33,504 bases of DNA, from positions 1-33,504 of the forward strand of contig NZ_AKJK01000143.1 of the NCBI RefSeq assembly GCF_000282375.1. Direction: 5' to 3'. The notes below the pieces were generated by a model, which saw nothing but the letters and a program-made list of their open reading frames with translations, was not told where the DNA came from and made no database searches. Made by a program: the position numbers and the translations under genes. Below, in pieces: positions 15,674 through 24,507 of the stretch (the first letter of the stretch is position 1; each line of letters begins with the position of its first letter). The stretch comes from Pseudomonas sp. GM50 (GTDB lineage: Bacteria; Pseudomonadota; Gammaproteobacteria; Pseudomonadales; Pseudomonadaceae).

Positions 15674-16708
15674 ATGTCCACTACCCTGTTCAGCCTGGCC
15701 TTTGGTGTCGGCACTCAAAACCGTCAAGGCGCATGGCTGGAAGTGTTTTACGCGCAGCCACTGCTCAACCCGTCGGCCGAACTGGTCGCCGCCATTGCGC
15801 CGGTTCTGGGCTACACCGAAGGCAATCAGGCCATCGCCTTCAGCACCGCTCAGGCGTCCCAACTGGCCGAAGCGCTGAAAAGCGTCGACGCTGCACAAGC
15901 GGCACTGCTGACCCGTCTGGCCGAGAGCCACAAGCCGCTGGTCGCCACGCTGCTGGCCGAAGATGCACAGCTGAGTTCCACGCCTGAGGCTTACCTCAAG
16001 CTGCACCTGCTGTCCCATCGCCTGGTCAAGCCGCATGGCCTGAACCTGGCCGGGATCTTCCCGTTGCTGCCGAACGTGGCCTGGACCAGCCAGGGCGCGA
16101 TCGACCTGGCCGAACTGGCCGAACATCAACTGGAAGCCCGTCTGCGCGGCGAGCTGCTGGAAGTGTTCTCGGTGGACAAGTTCCCGAAAATGACCGACTA
16201 CGTGGTACCGGCCGGCGTGCGTATCGCTGACGCGGCACGTATTCGCCTAGGCGCTTACGTGGGCGAAGGCACCACCGTCATGCACGAAGGTTTCGTCAAC
16301 TTCAACGCCGGCACCGAAGGCCCGGGCATGATCGAAGGTCGTGTGTCGGCGGGCGTTTTCGTTGGCAAGGGTTCGGACCTGGGCGGCGGCTGCTCGACCA
16401 TGGGCACCCTGTCGGGTGGCGGCAATATCGTGATCAAGGTCGGCGAAGGCTGCCTGATCGGCGCCAACGCCGGTATCGGTATCCCGCTGGGCGACCGCAA
16501 CACCGTTGAATCGGGCCTGTACGTGACCGCTGGTACCAAAGTGGCGCTGCTGGACGAAAACAACAAACTGGTCAAAGTCGTGAAGGCGCGCGAACTGGCC
16601 GGTCAACCTGACCTGCTGTTCCGTCGCAATTCGGAGACCGGTGCCGTGGAATGCAAAACCCACAAATCGGCCATCGAACTGAACGAAGCGCTGCACGCTC
16701 ACAACTAA
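15674..16708 (+). CDS. dapD: 2,3,4,5-tetrahydropyridine-2,6-dicarboxylate N-succinyltransferase
   Basis: It succinylates tetrahydrodipicolinate with succinyl-CoA, the step before DapC in diaminopimelate synthesis. The 344-residue product is of the long Pseudomonas/actinobacterial DapD type. A helical N-terminal half is followed by a left-handed beta-helix from about residue 190, with GAYVGEGTTVMHEGFVNFNA and GGGCSTMGTLSGGGNI as the acyl-CoA-binding turns. A GAGG ribosome binding site precedes the ATG. It follows the ArsC-like gene after 33 bases and is probably co-transcribed with it; a REP palindrome follows the stop. Confidence 0.95.
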   Translation: MSTTLFSLAFGVGTQNRQGAWLEVFYAQPLLNPSAELVAAIAPVLGYTEGNQAIAFSTAQASQLAEALKSVDAAQAALLTRLAESHKPLVATLLAEDAQLSSTPEAYLKLHLLSHRLVKPHGLNLAGIFPLLPNVAWTSQGAIDLAELAEHQLEARLRGELLEVFSVDKFPKMTDYVVPAGVRIADAARIRLGAYVGEGTTVMHEGFVNFNAGTEGPGMIEGRVSAGVFVGKGSDLGGGCSTMGTLSGGGNIVIKVGEGCLIGANAGIGIPLGDRNTVESGLYVTAGTKVALLDENNKLVKVVKARELAGQPDLLFRRNSETGAVECKTHKSAIELNEALHAHN

Positions 16709-16733
16709 GCAGAGCGTCAAACGATCACCTGAA

Positions 16734-16813
16734 CCTGTAGGAGCGAGGCTTGCCCGCGAAGCTTTTGGCGCCAGCAATGACGCCTTCGCGAGCAAGCTTC
16801 GCTCCTACACAGG
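16734..16813. repeat. REP palindrome after dapD
   Basis: TGTAGGAGCGAGGCTTGCCC at 16736 and its near-complement ending at 16809 form inverted arms around an approximately 24-base centre. It is one of several copies in this window of the same Pseudomonas REP family. It probably forms a stable hairpin in the dapD mRNA. Confidence 0.85.
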
Positions 16814-16878
16814 TACGGCGTAGACCCGACCATCAGGTCAGGCGTACACCCCGCCCATGTTCACCAGGGCCCGATAGC

Positions 16879-18084
16879 ATGATGATTCCCTCTCCCTGGC
16901 GCGCCGATTTCCCGGCCATCGCCGCCCTGCAACGGCAAGACCAGACTTATCTGGACAACGCCGCCACCACGCAAAAACCTCAAGCCCTGCTGGATGCCCT
17001 GGCGCATTACTACGCCAACGGCGCGGCCAACGTGCATCGGGCGCAACACTTGCCCGGCGCCCATGCCACCCAGGCGTTCGAAGACAGTCGAAGCAAAGTC
17101 GCGCAATGGCTCAATACCGGCGATTGCGGGCAAATCATCTTTACCCACGGTGCGACGTCCGCGCTGAACCTCCTGGCCTATGGACTGGAACACGTATTCA
17201 ATCCGGGCGATGAAATTGTCATCAGCGCTCTGGAGCATCACGCCAACCTGTTGCCGTGGCAGCAACTGGCCCAGCGTCGCGACTTGAAACTGGTCATTCT
17301 GCCGCTGGATGCCGACGGTTTGATTGACCTTGAAGCCGCCGCTCACCTGATCGGTCCGCGTACCCGTTTGCTGGCGGTCAGTCAGCTGTCCAACGTGCTC
17401 GGCGCCTGGCAGCCGTTGCCCGCGTTACTGGCGATGGCCAAAGCGCACAACGCGTTGACCGTGGTCGACGGCGCTCAAGGCGTGGTCCATGGTCGGCATG
17501 ATGTGCAGGCGCTGGGCTGCGACTTCTATGTGTTTTCCAGCCACAAGCTCTACGGCCCGGATGGCCTGGGCGTGCTGTTCGGTCGTCATGAAGCGCTGCA
17601 GCAACTGCGTCCGTGGCAGTTCGGCGGCGAAATGGTGCTGGATGCCAACTACCACGACGCACGCTTTCGTCCCGCGCCGCTGGGGTTCGAGGCCGGTACG
17701 CCGCCGATTTCCAGCGTGATTGGCCTGGGGGCGACCCTGGATTATCTGGCCGGGCTGGATCAGGACGCCGTGTCCGCCCATGAAGCGGCGCTGCACGACT
17801 ATTTGCTCAAAGGCCTTGAAGCGCGCAACGGCATTCGTCTGCTGGGCAAGCCGCAACTGGCACTGGCCAGTTTTGTCGTCGAGGGTGTGCATAACTCCGA
17901 CCTGGCGCATTTGCTGACCGAACAGGGAATCGCCGTACGCGCCGGTCATCATTGCGCCATGCCGCTGCTCAAAAGCTTTGAACTGGCCGGGGCGATTCGG
18001 GTGTCGTTGGCGTTGTACAACGACTCCGAAGACCTTGAGCGCTTTTTTGAAGCGCTGGATCAGGCCCTGGAGTTGTTGCGATGA
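16879..18084 (+). CDS. csdA: Cysteine desulfurase (CsdA/SufS type, class II)
   Basis: This PLP enzyme takes sulfur from cysteine as an enzyme-bound persulfide and hands it to an acceptor such as CsdE. The 401-residue product shows YLDNAATTQKP near the N-terminus, the PLP lysine 223 in VFSSHKLYGPDGLGV, and the catalytic Cys359 in RAGHHCAMPLL with the short class II loop. Two adjacent ATGs (16879, 16882) are possible starts. The frame stays open upstream through the REP element, which is not coding. The stop overlaps csdE as ATGA; this pairing with CsdE, and not a full suf cluster, favours CsdA. Confidence 0.9.
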   Translation: MMIPSPWRADFPAIAALQRQDQTYLDNAATTQKPQALLDALAHYYANGAANVHRAQHLPGAHATQAFEDSRSKVAQWLNTGDCGQIIFTHGATSALNLLAYGLEHVFNPGDEIVISALEHHANLLPWQQLAQRRDLKLVILPLDADGLIDLEAAAHLIGPRTRLLAVSQLSNVLGAWQPLPALLAMAKAHNALTVVDGAQGVVHGRHDVQALGCDFYVFSSHKLYGPDGLGVLFGRHEALQQLRPWQFGGEMVLDANYHDARFRPAPLGFEAGTPPISSVIGLGATLDYLAGLDQDAVSAHEAALHDYLLKGLEARNGIRLLGKPQLALASFVVEGVHNSDLAHLLTEQGIAVRAGHHCAMPLLKSFELAGAIRVSLALYNDSEDLERFFEALDQALELLR

Positions 18085-18491
18085 CCTTGCCTGCCGATGC
18101 CGTCAACGCGCTGGATACTTTTCAGGAGGCTGCAAGCTGGGAACAGCGGGCGCGGTTGCTGATGCAATGGGGTGACCGTCTGCCGCCGTTGAGCGATGTG
18201 GATAAAGTCGAGGCCAACCGCGTGCATGGCTGTGAAAGCCAGGTATGGCTGGTCGGTGCGCTGCAGGACGGTCATTGGCAATTCAGCGCCAGCAGCGATG
18301 CACGGTTGATTCGCGGGTTGGTGGCGCTGCTGCTGGCACGGGTCAACGGCTTGTCCGCAGTTGAGTTGCAGCGGGTGGATTTGGCGGATTGGTTTAATCA
18401 GCTGGGGCTGGGTCGCCAATTGTCCCAGTCCCGCAGTAATGGCCTGAATGCCGTGTTACAGAAGATGCGGGAGTTGTCTACGCCCCTGTAG
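18081..18491 (+). CDS. csdE: SufE/CsdE family sulfur acceptor
   Basis: The 136-residue product accepts persulfide sulfur from the desulfurase on Cys51, found in the family motif VHGCESQVWL, and stimulates its activity. The C-terminal GLGRQLSQSRSNGLNAVLQKM is also typical. It overlaps csdA by four bases (ATGA), so translation is coupled and the pair works as one unit. In E. coli CsdE passes sulfur towards CsdL/TcdA, whose gene lies convergent just beyond the REP element here. Confidence 0.92.
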   Translation: MTLPADAVNALDTFQEAASWEQRARLLMQWGDRLPPLSDVDKVEANRVHGCESQVWLVGALQDGHWQFSASSDARLIRGLVALLLARVNGLSAVELQRVDLADWFNQLGLGRQLSQSRSNGLNAVLQKMRELSTPL

Positions 18492-18562
18492 GAGCGAGGC
18501 TTGCCCGCGAAGGCGGTGTGACAGATAAAACGCCTTCGCGGGCAAGCCTCGCTCCTACATGG
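18485..18562. repeat. REP palindrome between convergent csdE and tcdA
   Basis: Perfect 29-bp arms (18487-18515 and 18531-18559) flank a 15-base centre. Located six bases before the csdE stop and ten bases past the tcdA stop, it could end or protect both transcripts. It is the cleanest copy of the GTAGGAGCGAGGCTTGCCCGC family in the window. Confidence 0.9.
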
Positions 18563-18571
18563 GATGGTGTT

Positions 18572-19384
18572 TCAAACCTCCGGCTTGACCCGATCCGCCG
18601 GGCGCCGCACACCCGCCACAATCTTATCCACAGCCTTGGTCGCCGCGACCATGCCGAATGTCGCCGTCACCATCATCACCGCGCCAAAGCCCCCGGCGCA
18701 GTCGAGCTTCACGCCGTCACCGACAAAACTCTTCTGCAAGCAAATGCTGCCATCGGGCTTCGGGTAGCGCAGTTGCTCGGTGGAAAACACGCACGGCACG
18801 CTGTAGTGGCGGGTCACGGTGCGGGAGAAGCCGTAGTCGCGGCGCAACGTGGAGCGCACTTTCGAGGCCAACGGATCGTTGAACGTGCGGTTCAGGTCGC
18901 AGACCTGGATCAGTGTCGGATCAATCTGCCCGCCCGCGCCGCCGGTGGTGATGATCTGAATCTTGCGACGCTTGCACCAGGCAATCAGCGCGGCTTTGGC
19001 GTTGACGCTGTCGATGCAGTCGATCACGCAGTCGATGTTCGGCGTGATGTACTCGGCCATGGTTTCACGGGTGACGAAGTCCGCCACCGCATGCACCGTG
19101 CAATCCGGGTTGATCCCCCGCAGGCGCTCGGCCATCACCTCGACCTTGGGCTTGCCGACAGTGCTGTCCAGCGCATGCAGTTGACGGTTGACGTTGCTGA
19201 CACAGACGTCGTCCAGGTCGAATAGCGAAATCTCGCCCACGCCACACCGGGCGACAGCTTCCGCCGCCCAGGAACCGACGCCACCGACGCCGACGATCGC
19301 CACATGGGCCGCGCGCAAGCGCTCAAGGCCTTCGATGCCATACAAGCGGGCAATGCCAGCAAACCGCGGATCTTCTGTACTCAT
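18572..19384 (-). CDS. tcdA: tRNA threonylcarbamoyladenosine dehydratase (CsdL)
   Basis: TcdA is an E1-like enzyme that uses ATP to cyclise t6A at tRNA position 37 to ct6A, improving decoding of ANN codons. The 270-residue product carries the nucleotide-binding GVGGVGSWAAEA at residues 32-43, DLDDVCVSNVNRQ and the family-specific SVPCVFSTEQLRYP and CAGGFGAVMMVTATFGM. Two ATGs compete. The one at 19384 has GGGG eight bases upstream, while that at 19390 leaves only two bases, so I chose 19384. It is convergent with csdA-csdE, its functional partners in E. coli. Confidence 0.92.
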   Translation of the reverse strand: MSTEDPRFAGIARLYGIEGLERLRAAHVAIVGVGGVGSWAAEAVARCGVGEISLFDLDDVCVSNVNRQLHALDSTVGKPKVEVMAERLRGINPDCTVHAVADFVTRETMAEYITPNIDCVIDCIDSVNAKAALIAWCKRRKIQIITTGGAGGQIDPTLIQVCDLNRTFNDPLASKVRSTLRRDYGFSRTVTRHYSVPCVFSTEQLRYPKPDGSICLQKSFVGDGVKLDCAGGFGAVMMVTATFGMVAATKAVDKIVAGVRRPADRVKPEV

Positions 19385-19410
19385 GACCATTACCCCAAAA
19401 ACCGGCGCGC

Positions 19411-19416
19411 ATTATA
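19411..19416 (-). promoter_or_regulatory. Candidate -10 box of tcdA
   Basis: A consensus TATAAT on the minus strand lies 27 bases before the tcdA ATG and is followed by a GC-rich GCGCGCC. No good -35 is seen 16-18 bases upstream, so the call rests on the -10 alone. Confidence 0.4.
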
Positions 19417-19672
19417 GGGCCGTCGGCGGCCAAGAGCATCTTTGGGTCTATAAACGGCGGTCTTGACTGCCTTAATTACCTACAAATTTATTGGAATTGG
19501 GCTACAACGTCCCGGTCAAAGAACTTAAGTCGACTTGGATTGCCCAACGTCCGGCATTTCCCTGTCCGCTGTACGGTCAGTGAACGCCCAGTGTAGGATG
19601 CGCGCCCCCGCCCCTTGGCAGCCGGCCGCCGACCGTTCCTTCGTTCAGTAGCCCCTGGAACCTGAAATAGCT

Positions 19673-22264
19673 ATGTCATCGCGTAAATTTGGACTCAACC
19701 TGGTCGTGGTTCTTGCAATCGCCGCCTTGTTCACCGGTTTCTGGGCGCTGGTCAATCGCCCGGTCACCGCCCCCAACTGGCCTGAGCAGATCTCCGGCTT
19801 TTCGTACTCGCCGTTTCAACAAGGCCAGTACCCGCAAAAAGCCCAGTACCCGACCGACGATGAAATGCGTCGCGACCTTGAGATCATGAGCAAGCTGACG
19901 GACAACATCCGGACCTACTCGGTCGACGGCACGCTGGAGAACATCCCCAAACTGGCGGAAGAGTTCGGCCTGCGGGTGACCTTGGGTATCTGGATCAGCC
20001 CGGACGAAGAGCGCAATGAGCGCGAGATCACCCGCGCCATCGAAATCGCCAATTCCTCGCGCAGCGTGGTTCGCGTGATTGTCGGTAACGAGGCGATCTT
20101 CCGTAAGGAAATCACCGCGCCAGAGCTGAGCCTGATCCTGGATCGCGTCCGCGCGGCCGTAAAGGTTCCGGTCACCACCTCTGAACAGTGGCACGTCTGG
20201 GAAGAAAACCCGAGCCTGGCCAAGCACGTCGACCTGATCGCGGCTCACGTCCTGCCCTACTGGGAGTTCGTTCCGGTGGACAAGGCCGGTCAGTTCGTTC
20301 TCGACCGTGCCCGTGACCTGAAAAAGATGTTCCCGAAAAAACCGCTGCTGCTCTCCGAGGTCGGCTGGCCGAGCAATGGCCGCATGCGCGGTGGCGCCGA
20401 TGCGTCGCCGGCGGACCAGGCGATTTACCTGCGCACGTTGGTCAACAAGCTCAACCGCCAAGGCTTCAACTACTTCGTGATCGAAGCGTTCGACCAACCG
20501 TGGAAAGCCAGCGACGAAGGTTCGGTGGGCGCGTACTGGGGCGTGTTCAACGCCGCACGCCAGCAGAAATTCAACTTCGAAGGCCCGGTCGTCGCGATCC
20601 CGCAATGGCGCGTATTGGCTATCGGCTCCGTTGTGCTGGCACTGCTGTCCCTGACCCTGCTGATGATTGACGGCTCGGCCCTGCGTCAACGCGGCCGCAC
20701 CTTCCTGACCTTTATCGCGTTCCTCTGCGGTTCGGTATTGGTGTGGATCGGATACGACTACAGCCAGCAATACAGCACCTGGTTCAGCCTGACGGTGGGC
20801 TTCTTGCTCGCCCTCGGTGCACTCGGGGTGTTTATCGTTCTGCTGACCGAAGCCCACGAACTGGCCGAAGCGGTCTGGACCCACAAACGCCGGCGTGAAT
20901 TCCTGCCAGTGGTGGGTGATTCGGACTACCGACCGAAAGTGTCGATTCACGTACCTTGCTACAACGAGCCGCCGGAGATGGTCAAACAGACCCTCAACGC
21001 CCTGGCCAACCTCGACTATCCGGACTTCGAAGTCCTGATCATCGACAACAACACCAAAGACCCGGCGGTCTGGGAACCGGTGCGCGATTATTGCGAAACC
21101 CTCGGCCCGCGCTTCAAGTTCTTCCACGTGGCACCGTTGGCCGGTTTCAAGGGCGGCGCGCTGAATTACCTGATTCCGCACACCGCCAAGGATGCCGAAG
21201 TGATTGCGGTGATCGACTCGGACTACTGCGTCGACCCGAATTGGCTCAAGCACATGGTGCCGCACTTCGCCGACCCGAAAATCGCCGTGGTGCAGTCGCC
21301 ACAGGATTACCGCGACCAGAACGAAAGCACCTTCAAGAAGCTCTGCTACGCGGAATACAAAGGCTTCTTCCACATCGGCATGGTCACCCGCAACGACCGT
21401 GACGCGATCATCCAGCACGGCACCATGACCATGACCCGGCGCTCGGTACTCGAGGAACTGGGCTGGGCCGACTGGTGCATCTGTGAAGACGCCGAGTTGG
21501 GTCTGCGCGTGTTCGAAAAAGGTCTGTCGGCGGCGTATTACCACGACAGCTACGGCAAGGGCCTGATGCCCGATACCTTCATCGACTTCAAGAAACAGCG
21601 TTTCCGCTGGGCCTACGGGGCGATTCAGATCATCAAGCGTCACACCGCCAGCCTGCTGCGCGGCAAGGACACCGAACTGACCCGTGGCCAGCGTTACCAC
21701 TTCCTCGCGGGTTGGTTGCCGTGGGTGGCGGACGGCATGAACATCTTCTTCACCGTCGGCGCACTGTTGTGGTCGGCAGCGATGATCATCGTGCCGCAAC
21801 GGGTCGATCCGCCGTTGTTGATTTTCGCGATCCCGCCATTGGCGCTGTTCGTGTTCAAGGTCGGCAAGATCATCTTCCTGTACCGCCGTGCGGTCGGGGT
21901 CAACCTCAAGGATGCGTTCTGCGCGGCATTGGCAGGGCTGGCGTTGTCGCACACCATCGCCAAAGCGGTGCTGTACGGTTTCTTCACCAGCAGCATTCCG
22001 TTCTTCCGTACCCCGAAAAACGCCGATAATCACGGCTTCTGGGTAGCCATTTCGGAAGCACGCGAAGAGATGTTCATCATGCTGCTGTTGTGGGGCGCGG
22101 CGCTGGGGATCTTCCTGGTGCAGGGCCTGCCGAGCAACGACATGCGCTTCTGGGTGACCATGTTGCTGGTGCAGTCGCTGCCATACCTGGCGGCGCTGAT
22201 CATGGCGTTCCTGTCGTCGCTGCCCAAACCGGTGGCTGAAGCCACGACCGCACCGGCGGTCTAA
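19673..22264 (+). CDS. ndvB: GH17-GT2 membrane beta-glucan synthase/transglycosylase (NdvB-like)
   Basis: The 863-residue protein combines two enzyme domains. After an N-terminal membrane anchor (residues about 8-26) comes a periplasmic GH17 domain with IVGNEAI (Glu140, acid/base) and LLLSEVGWPSN (Glu229, nucleophile). Three membrane helices (about 312-395) lead to a cytoplasmic GT2 domain with PCYNEPPEMV, Asp515-Ser-Asp517, the Cys604-Glu605-Asp606 acceptor site and QRFRW at 642-646. More membrane helices follow. The architecture matches Pseudomonas NdvB (PA1163), which makes cyclic beta-1,3-glucans linked to biofilm antibiotic tolerance. Synthesis, export and chain remodelling thus reside in one polypeptide. 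It stands alone on its strand, with 288 bases to tcdA and no strong promoter recognised. Confidence 0.88.
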   Translation: MSSRKFGLNLVVVLAIAALFTGFWALVNRPVTAPNWPEQISGFSYSPFQQGQYPQKAQYPTDDEMRRDLEIMSKLTDNIRTYSVDGTLENIPKLAEEFGLRVTLGIWISPDEERNEREITRAIEIANSSRSVVRVIVGNEAIFRKEITAPELSLILDRVRAAVKVPVTTSEQWHVWEENPSLAKHVDLIAAHVLPYWEFVPVDKAGQFVLDRARDLKKMFPKKPLLLSEVGWPSNGRMRGGADASPADQAIYLRTLVNKLNRQGFNYFVIEAFDQPWKASDEGSVGAYWGVFNAARQQKFNFEGPVVAIPQWRVLAIGSVVLALLSLTLLMIDGSALRQRGRTFLTFIAFLCGSVLVWIGYDYSQQYSTWFSLTVGFLLALGALGVFIVLLTEAHELAEAVWTHKRRREFLPVVGDSDYRPKVSIHVPCYNEPPEMVKQTLNALANLDYPDFEVLIIDNNTKDPAVWEPVRDYCETLGPRFKFFHVAPLAGFKGGALNYLIPHTAKDAEVIAVIDSDYCVDPNWLKHMVPHFADPKIAVVQSPQDYRDQNESTFKKLCYAEYKGFFHIGMVTRNDRDAIIQHGTMTMTRRSVLEELGWADWCICEDAELGLRVFEKGLSAAYYHDSYGKGLMPDTFIDFKKQRFRWAYGAIQIIKRHTASLLRGKDTELTRGQRYHFLAGWLPWVADGMNIFFTVGALLWSAAMIIVPQRVDPPLLIFAIPPLALFVFKVGKIIFLYRRAVGVNLKDAFCAALAGLALSHTIAKAVLYGFFTSSIPFFRTPKNADNHGFWVAISEAREEMFIMLLLWGAALGIFLVQGLPSNDMRFWVTMLLVQSLPYLAALIMAFLSSLPKPVAEATTAPAV

Positions 22265-22346
22265 ATCAGTACAGATGCACTAAACGGCGGCCAATGGCCG
22301 CCGTTTTGCTTTAAGATAACCGCCATTTTGCGCGCCTGCCTCAATT

Positions 22347-22438
22347 CCTGTAGGAGCGAGGCTTGCCCGCGAATGAAGCGACTCGGTGTAACAGATGCAC
22401 CTCATTATCGTTCTTCGCGGGCAAGCCTCGCTCCTACA
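22347..22438. repeat. REP palindrome between ndvB and dapE
   Basis: Perfect 25-bp arms (22349-22373 and 22414-22438) surround a 40-base centre. Same family as the copies after dapD and csdE. It ends 24 bases before the dapE ATG. Confidence 0.88.
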
Positions 22439-22462
22439 AATAAAAGCTCCGGAGTTTTTCCC

Positions 22463-23614
22463 ATGACGGCCCACGCCGACCTTTCGCCGACCCTCCAACT
22501 CGCCATCGACCTGATCCGCCGTCCGTCCGTGACGCCGGTCGACGCCGATTGCCAGAAGCAGATGATGCAGCGCCTGGGCGATGCCGGTTTCAAACTGGAA
22601 CCGATGCGCATCGAAGATGTGGATAACTTCTGGGCGACCCACGGTAAACACGAAGGTCCAGTGCTGTGCTTCGCCGGCCACACCGACGTAGTCCCGACCG
22701 GTCCGGTAACCGCTTGGCAGATCGACCCGTTCAACGCGGTGATCGACGAACACGGCATGTTGTGCGGTCGTGGCGCGGCGGACATGAAAGGCAGCCTCGC
22801 CTCCATGACCGTGGCAGCAGAGCGTTTCGTCACCGATTACCCGGATCACAAGGGCAAGGTCGCGTTCCTGATCACCAGCGACGAAGAAGGCCCGGCGCAC
22901 CACGGCACCAAAGCTGTGATCGAGCGCCTCGTCGCCCGTAAAGAACGTCTGGACTGGTGCATCGTCGGCGAACCGTCGAGCACTACCCTGGTGGGTGACG
23001 TGGTCAAGAACGGCCGTCGCGGTTCCCTCGGCGCCAAATTGACCGTGCGCGGTGTGCAGGGTCACGTGGCCTATCCGCACCTGGCAAAGAACCCGATCCA
23101 CCTCGCTGCCCCGGCGCTGGCCGAGCTCGCCGCCGAGCACTGGGACCACGGCAACGATTTCTTCCCGCCGACCAGTTTCCAGATTTCCAACGTCAATTCC
23201 GGCACTGGCGCGACCAACGTGATCCCGGGTGATCTGGTGGCGGTGTTCAACTTCCGCTTCTCCACCGAATCCACCGTCGAAGGCCTGCAAAAGCGCGTCG
23301 CCGATATTCTCGACAAGCATGGTCTGGACTGGCACATCGACTGGGCGCTGTCCGGCCTGCCGTTCCTCACCGAACCGGGTGCCCTGCTCGACGCGGTATC
23401 GGCGAGCATCAAGGACATCACCGGTCGCGAGACCAAGGCGTCCACCAGCGGCGGTACTTCCGACGGGCGCTTCATCGCGACCATGGGTACTCAGGTTGTC
23501 GAACTGGGCCCGGTCAACGCGACGATTCACCAGGTCAACGAGCGCGTGCTGGCGGCCGACCTCGACGTGCTGACCGAAATCTACTACCAGACCCTGATCA
23601 AGTTGCTCGCCTGA
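22463..23614 (+). CDS. dapE: Succinyl-diaminopimelate desuccinylase
   Basis: This di-zinc M20 enzyme hydrolyses N-succinyl-LL-diaminopimelate to LL-DAP and succinate, following DapC in the pathway. The 383-residue product has all expected residues: His73 and Asp75 in CFAGHTDVVPTGP, Asp107 in GRGAADMKG, Glu141 (general base) and Glu142 in SDEEGPAHHGTK, and His356 in ATIHQVNERV. The ATG at 22463 is preceded by GGAG; the frame remains open upstream only through the REP palindrome. Its TGA overlaps the rlmA ATG by one base, so the two genes are coupled. Confidence 0.95.
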   Translation: MTAHADLSPTLQLAIDLIRRPSVTPVDADCQKQMMQRLGDAGFKLEPMRIEDVDNFWATHGKHEGPVLCFAGHTDVVPTGPVTAWQIDPFNAVIDEHGMLCGRGAADMKGSLASMTVAAERFVTDYPDHKGKVAFLITSDEEGPAHHGTKAVIERLVARKERLDWCIVGEPSSTTLVGDVVKNGRRGSLGAKLTVRGVQGHVAYPHLAKNPIHLAAPALAELAAEHWDHGNDFFPPTSFQISNVNSGTGATNVIPGDLVAVFNFRFSTESTVEGLQKRVADILDKHGLDWHIDWALSGLPFLTEPGALLDAVSASIKDITGRETKASTSGGTSDGRFIATMGTQVVELGPVNATIHQVNERVLAADLDVLTEIYYQTLIKLLA

Positions 23615-24423
23615 TGCTCGCGTGTCCGATCTGCAGCGAACCGCTGAACGCGGTGGACAACGGCGTGGCCTGCCCCGCCGGGCATCGTTTCGACCGTGCG
23701 CGGCAGGGTTACCTGAACCTGTTGCCGGTGCAGCATAAAAACAGCCGCGACCCTGGGGATAACCTGGCGATGGTCGAAGCCCGTCGCGACTTTTTGAATG
23801 CCGGCCATTACGCGCCGGTGGCCAAGCGTCTGGCGGAACTGGCGGCGCAGTACGCGCCCCAGCGCTGGCTGGACATCGGTTGTGGCGAGGGTTACTACAC
23901 CGCGCAAATCGCCGAAGCCTTGCCCAATGCCGATGGCTATGCGCTGGACATTTCCCGGGAAGCGGTCAAACGCGCCTGCAAACGCAACCCAGCGCTGACC
24001 TGGTTGATCGCCAGCATGGCGCGGGTGCCGTTGGCCTCCGGCAGTTGTCAGTTTCTCGCCAGTGTTTTCAGCCCGCTGGACTGGGAAGAAGCCAAACGCC
24101 TGCTCAGCCCCGGCGGCGGCCTGATGAAAGTCGGGCCGACCAGCGGCCATCTGATGGAATTGCGTGAGCGGCTATACGACGAAGTGCGCGAGTACACCGA
24201 CGACAAGCATTTGGCGCTGGTGCCGGAAGGCATGGTGCTGCAGCACAGCGAAACCCTGGAATTCAAACTGACGCTGGTTAATGGTCAGGATCGCGCGAAC
24301 CTGTTGGCCATGACACCCCACGGCTGGCGCGCCAGTGCCGAACGCCGGGCAGCAGTCATCGAACAGGCCGAGCCGTTCGAGGTCACCGTGTCGATGCGCT
24401 ACGATTATTTTGTTCTTCAATAA
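23614..24423 (+). CDS. rlmA: 23S rRNA (guanine-N1)-methyltransferase RlmA
   Basis: RlmA methylates the N1 of a guanine in helix 35 of 23S rRNA (G745 in E. coli; the Gram-positive paralogue acts on G748). The 269-residue product begins with a zinc finger made by Cys4, Cys7, Cys20 and His24, then the SAM-binding motif LDIGCGEGYY at residues 86-95, and the conserved segment VFSPLDWEEAKRLLSPGG. It shares a base with the dapE stop. The order ndvB, dapE, rlmA, small conserved protein, cold-shock gene matches the block known from P. aeruginosa, apart from the lipoprotein gene added here. Confidence 0.92.
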   Translation: MLACPICSEPLNAVDNGVACPAGHRFDRARQGYLNLLPVQHKNSRDPGDNLAMVEARRDFLNAGHYAPVAKRLAELAAQYAPQRWLDIGCGEGYYTAQIAEALPNADGYALDISREAVKRACKRNPALTWLIASMARVPLASGSCQFLASVFSPLDWEEAKRLLSPGGGLMKVGPTSGHLMELRERLYDEVREYTDDKHLALVPEGMVLQHSETLEFKLTLVNGQDRANLLAMTPHGWRASAERRAAVIEQAEPFEVTVSMRYDYFVLQ

Positions 24424-24507
24424 ACCCTTGAATTTTGGTCTTGAGCAAACTGCTTGAGGCCGGCTAAATCCGCGAATGGATTTTTCAGACCCGCAGTGAG
24501 GACATCC

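Noticed and set aside
16750..16878. N-terminal extension of csdA
   Set aside because: The frame is open but it encodes REP sequence; the family N-terminus begins at 16879.
19676..22033. Long minus-strand frame (785 codons) opposite the GH17-GT2 gene
   Set aside because: Composition is typical of an antisense shadow (many His, Gln, Arg, Asp), with no recognisable domain.
22280..23530. Minus-strand frame of 416 codons opposite dapE
   Set aside because: Shadow of dapE that also runs through the REP palindrome, which is not coding.
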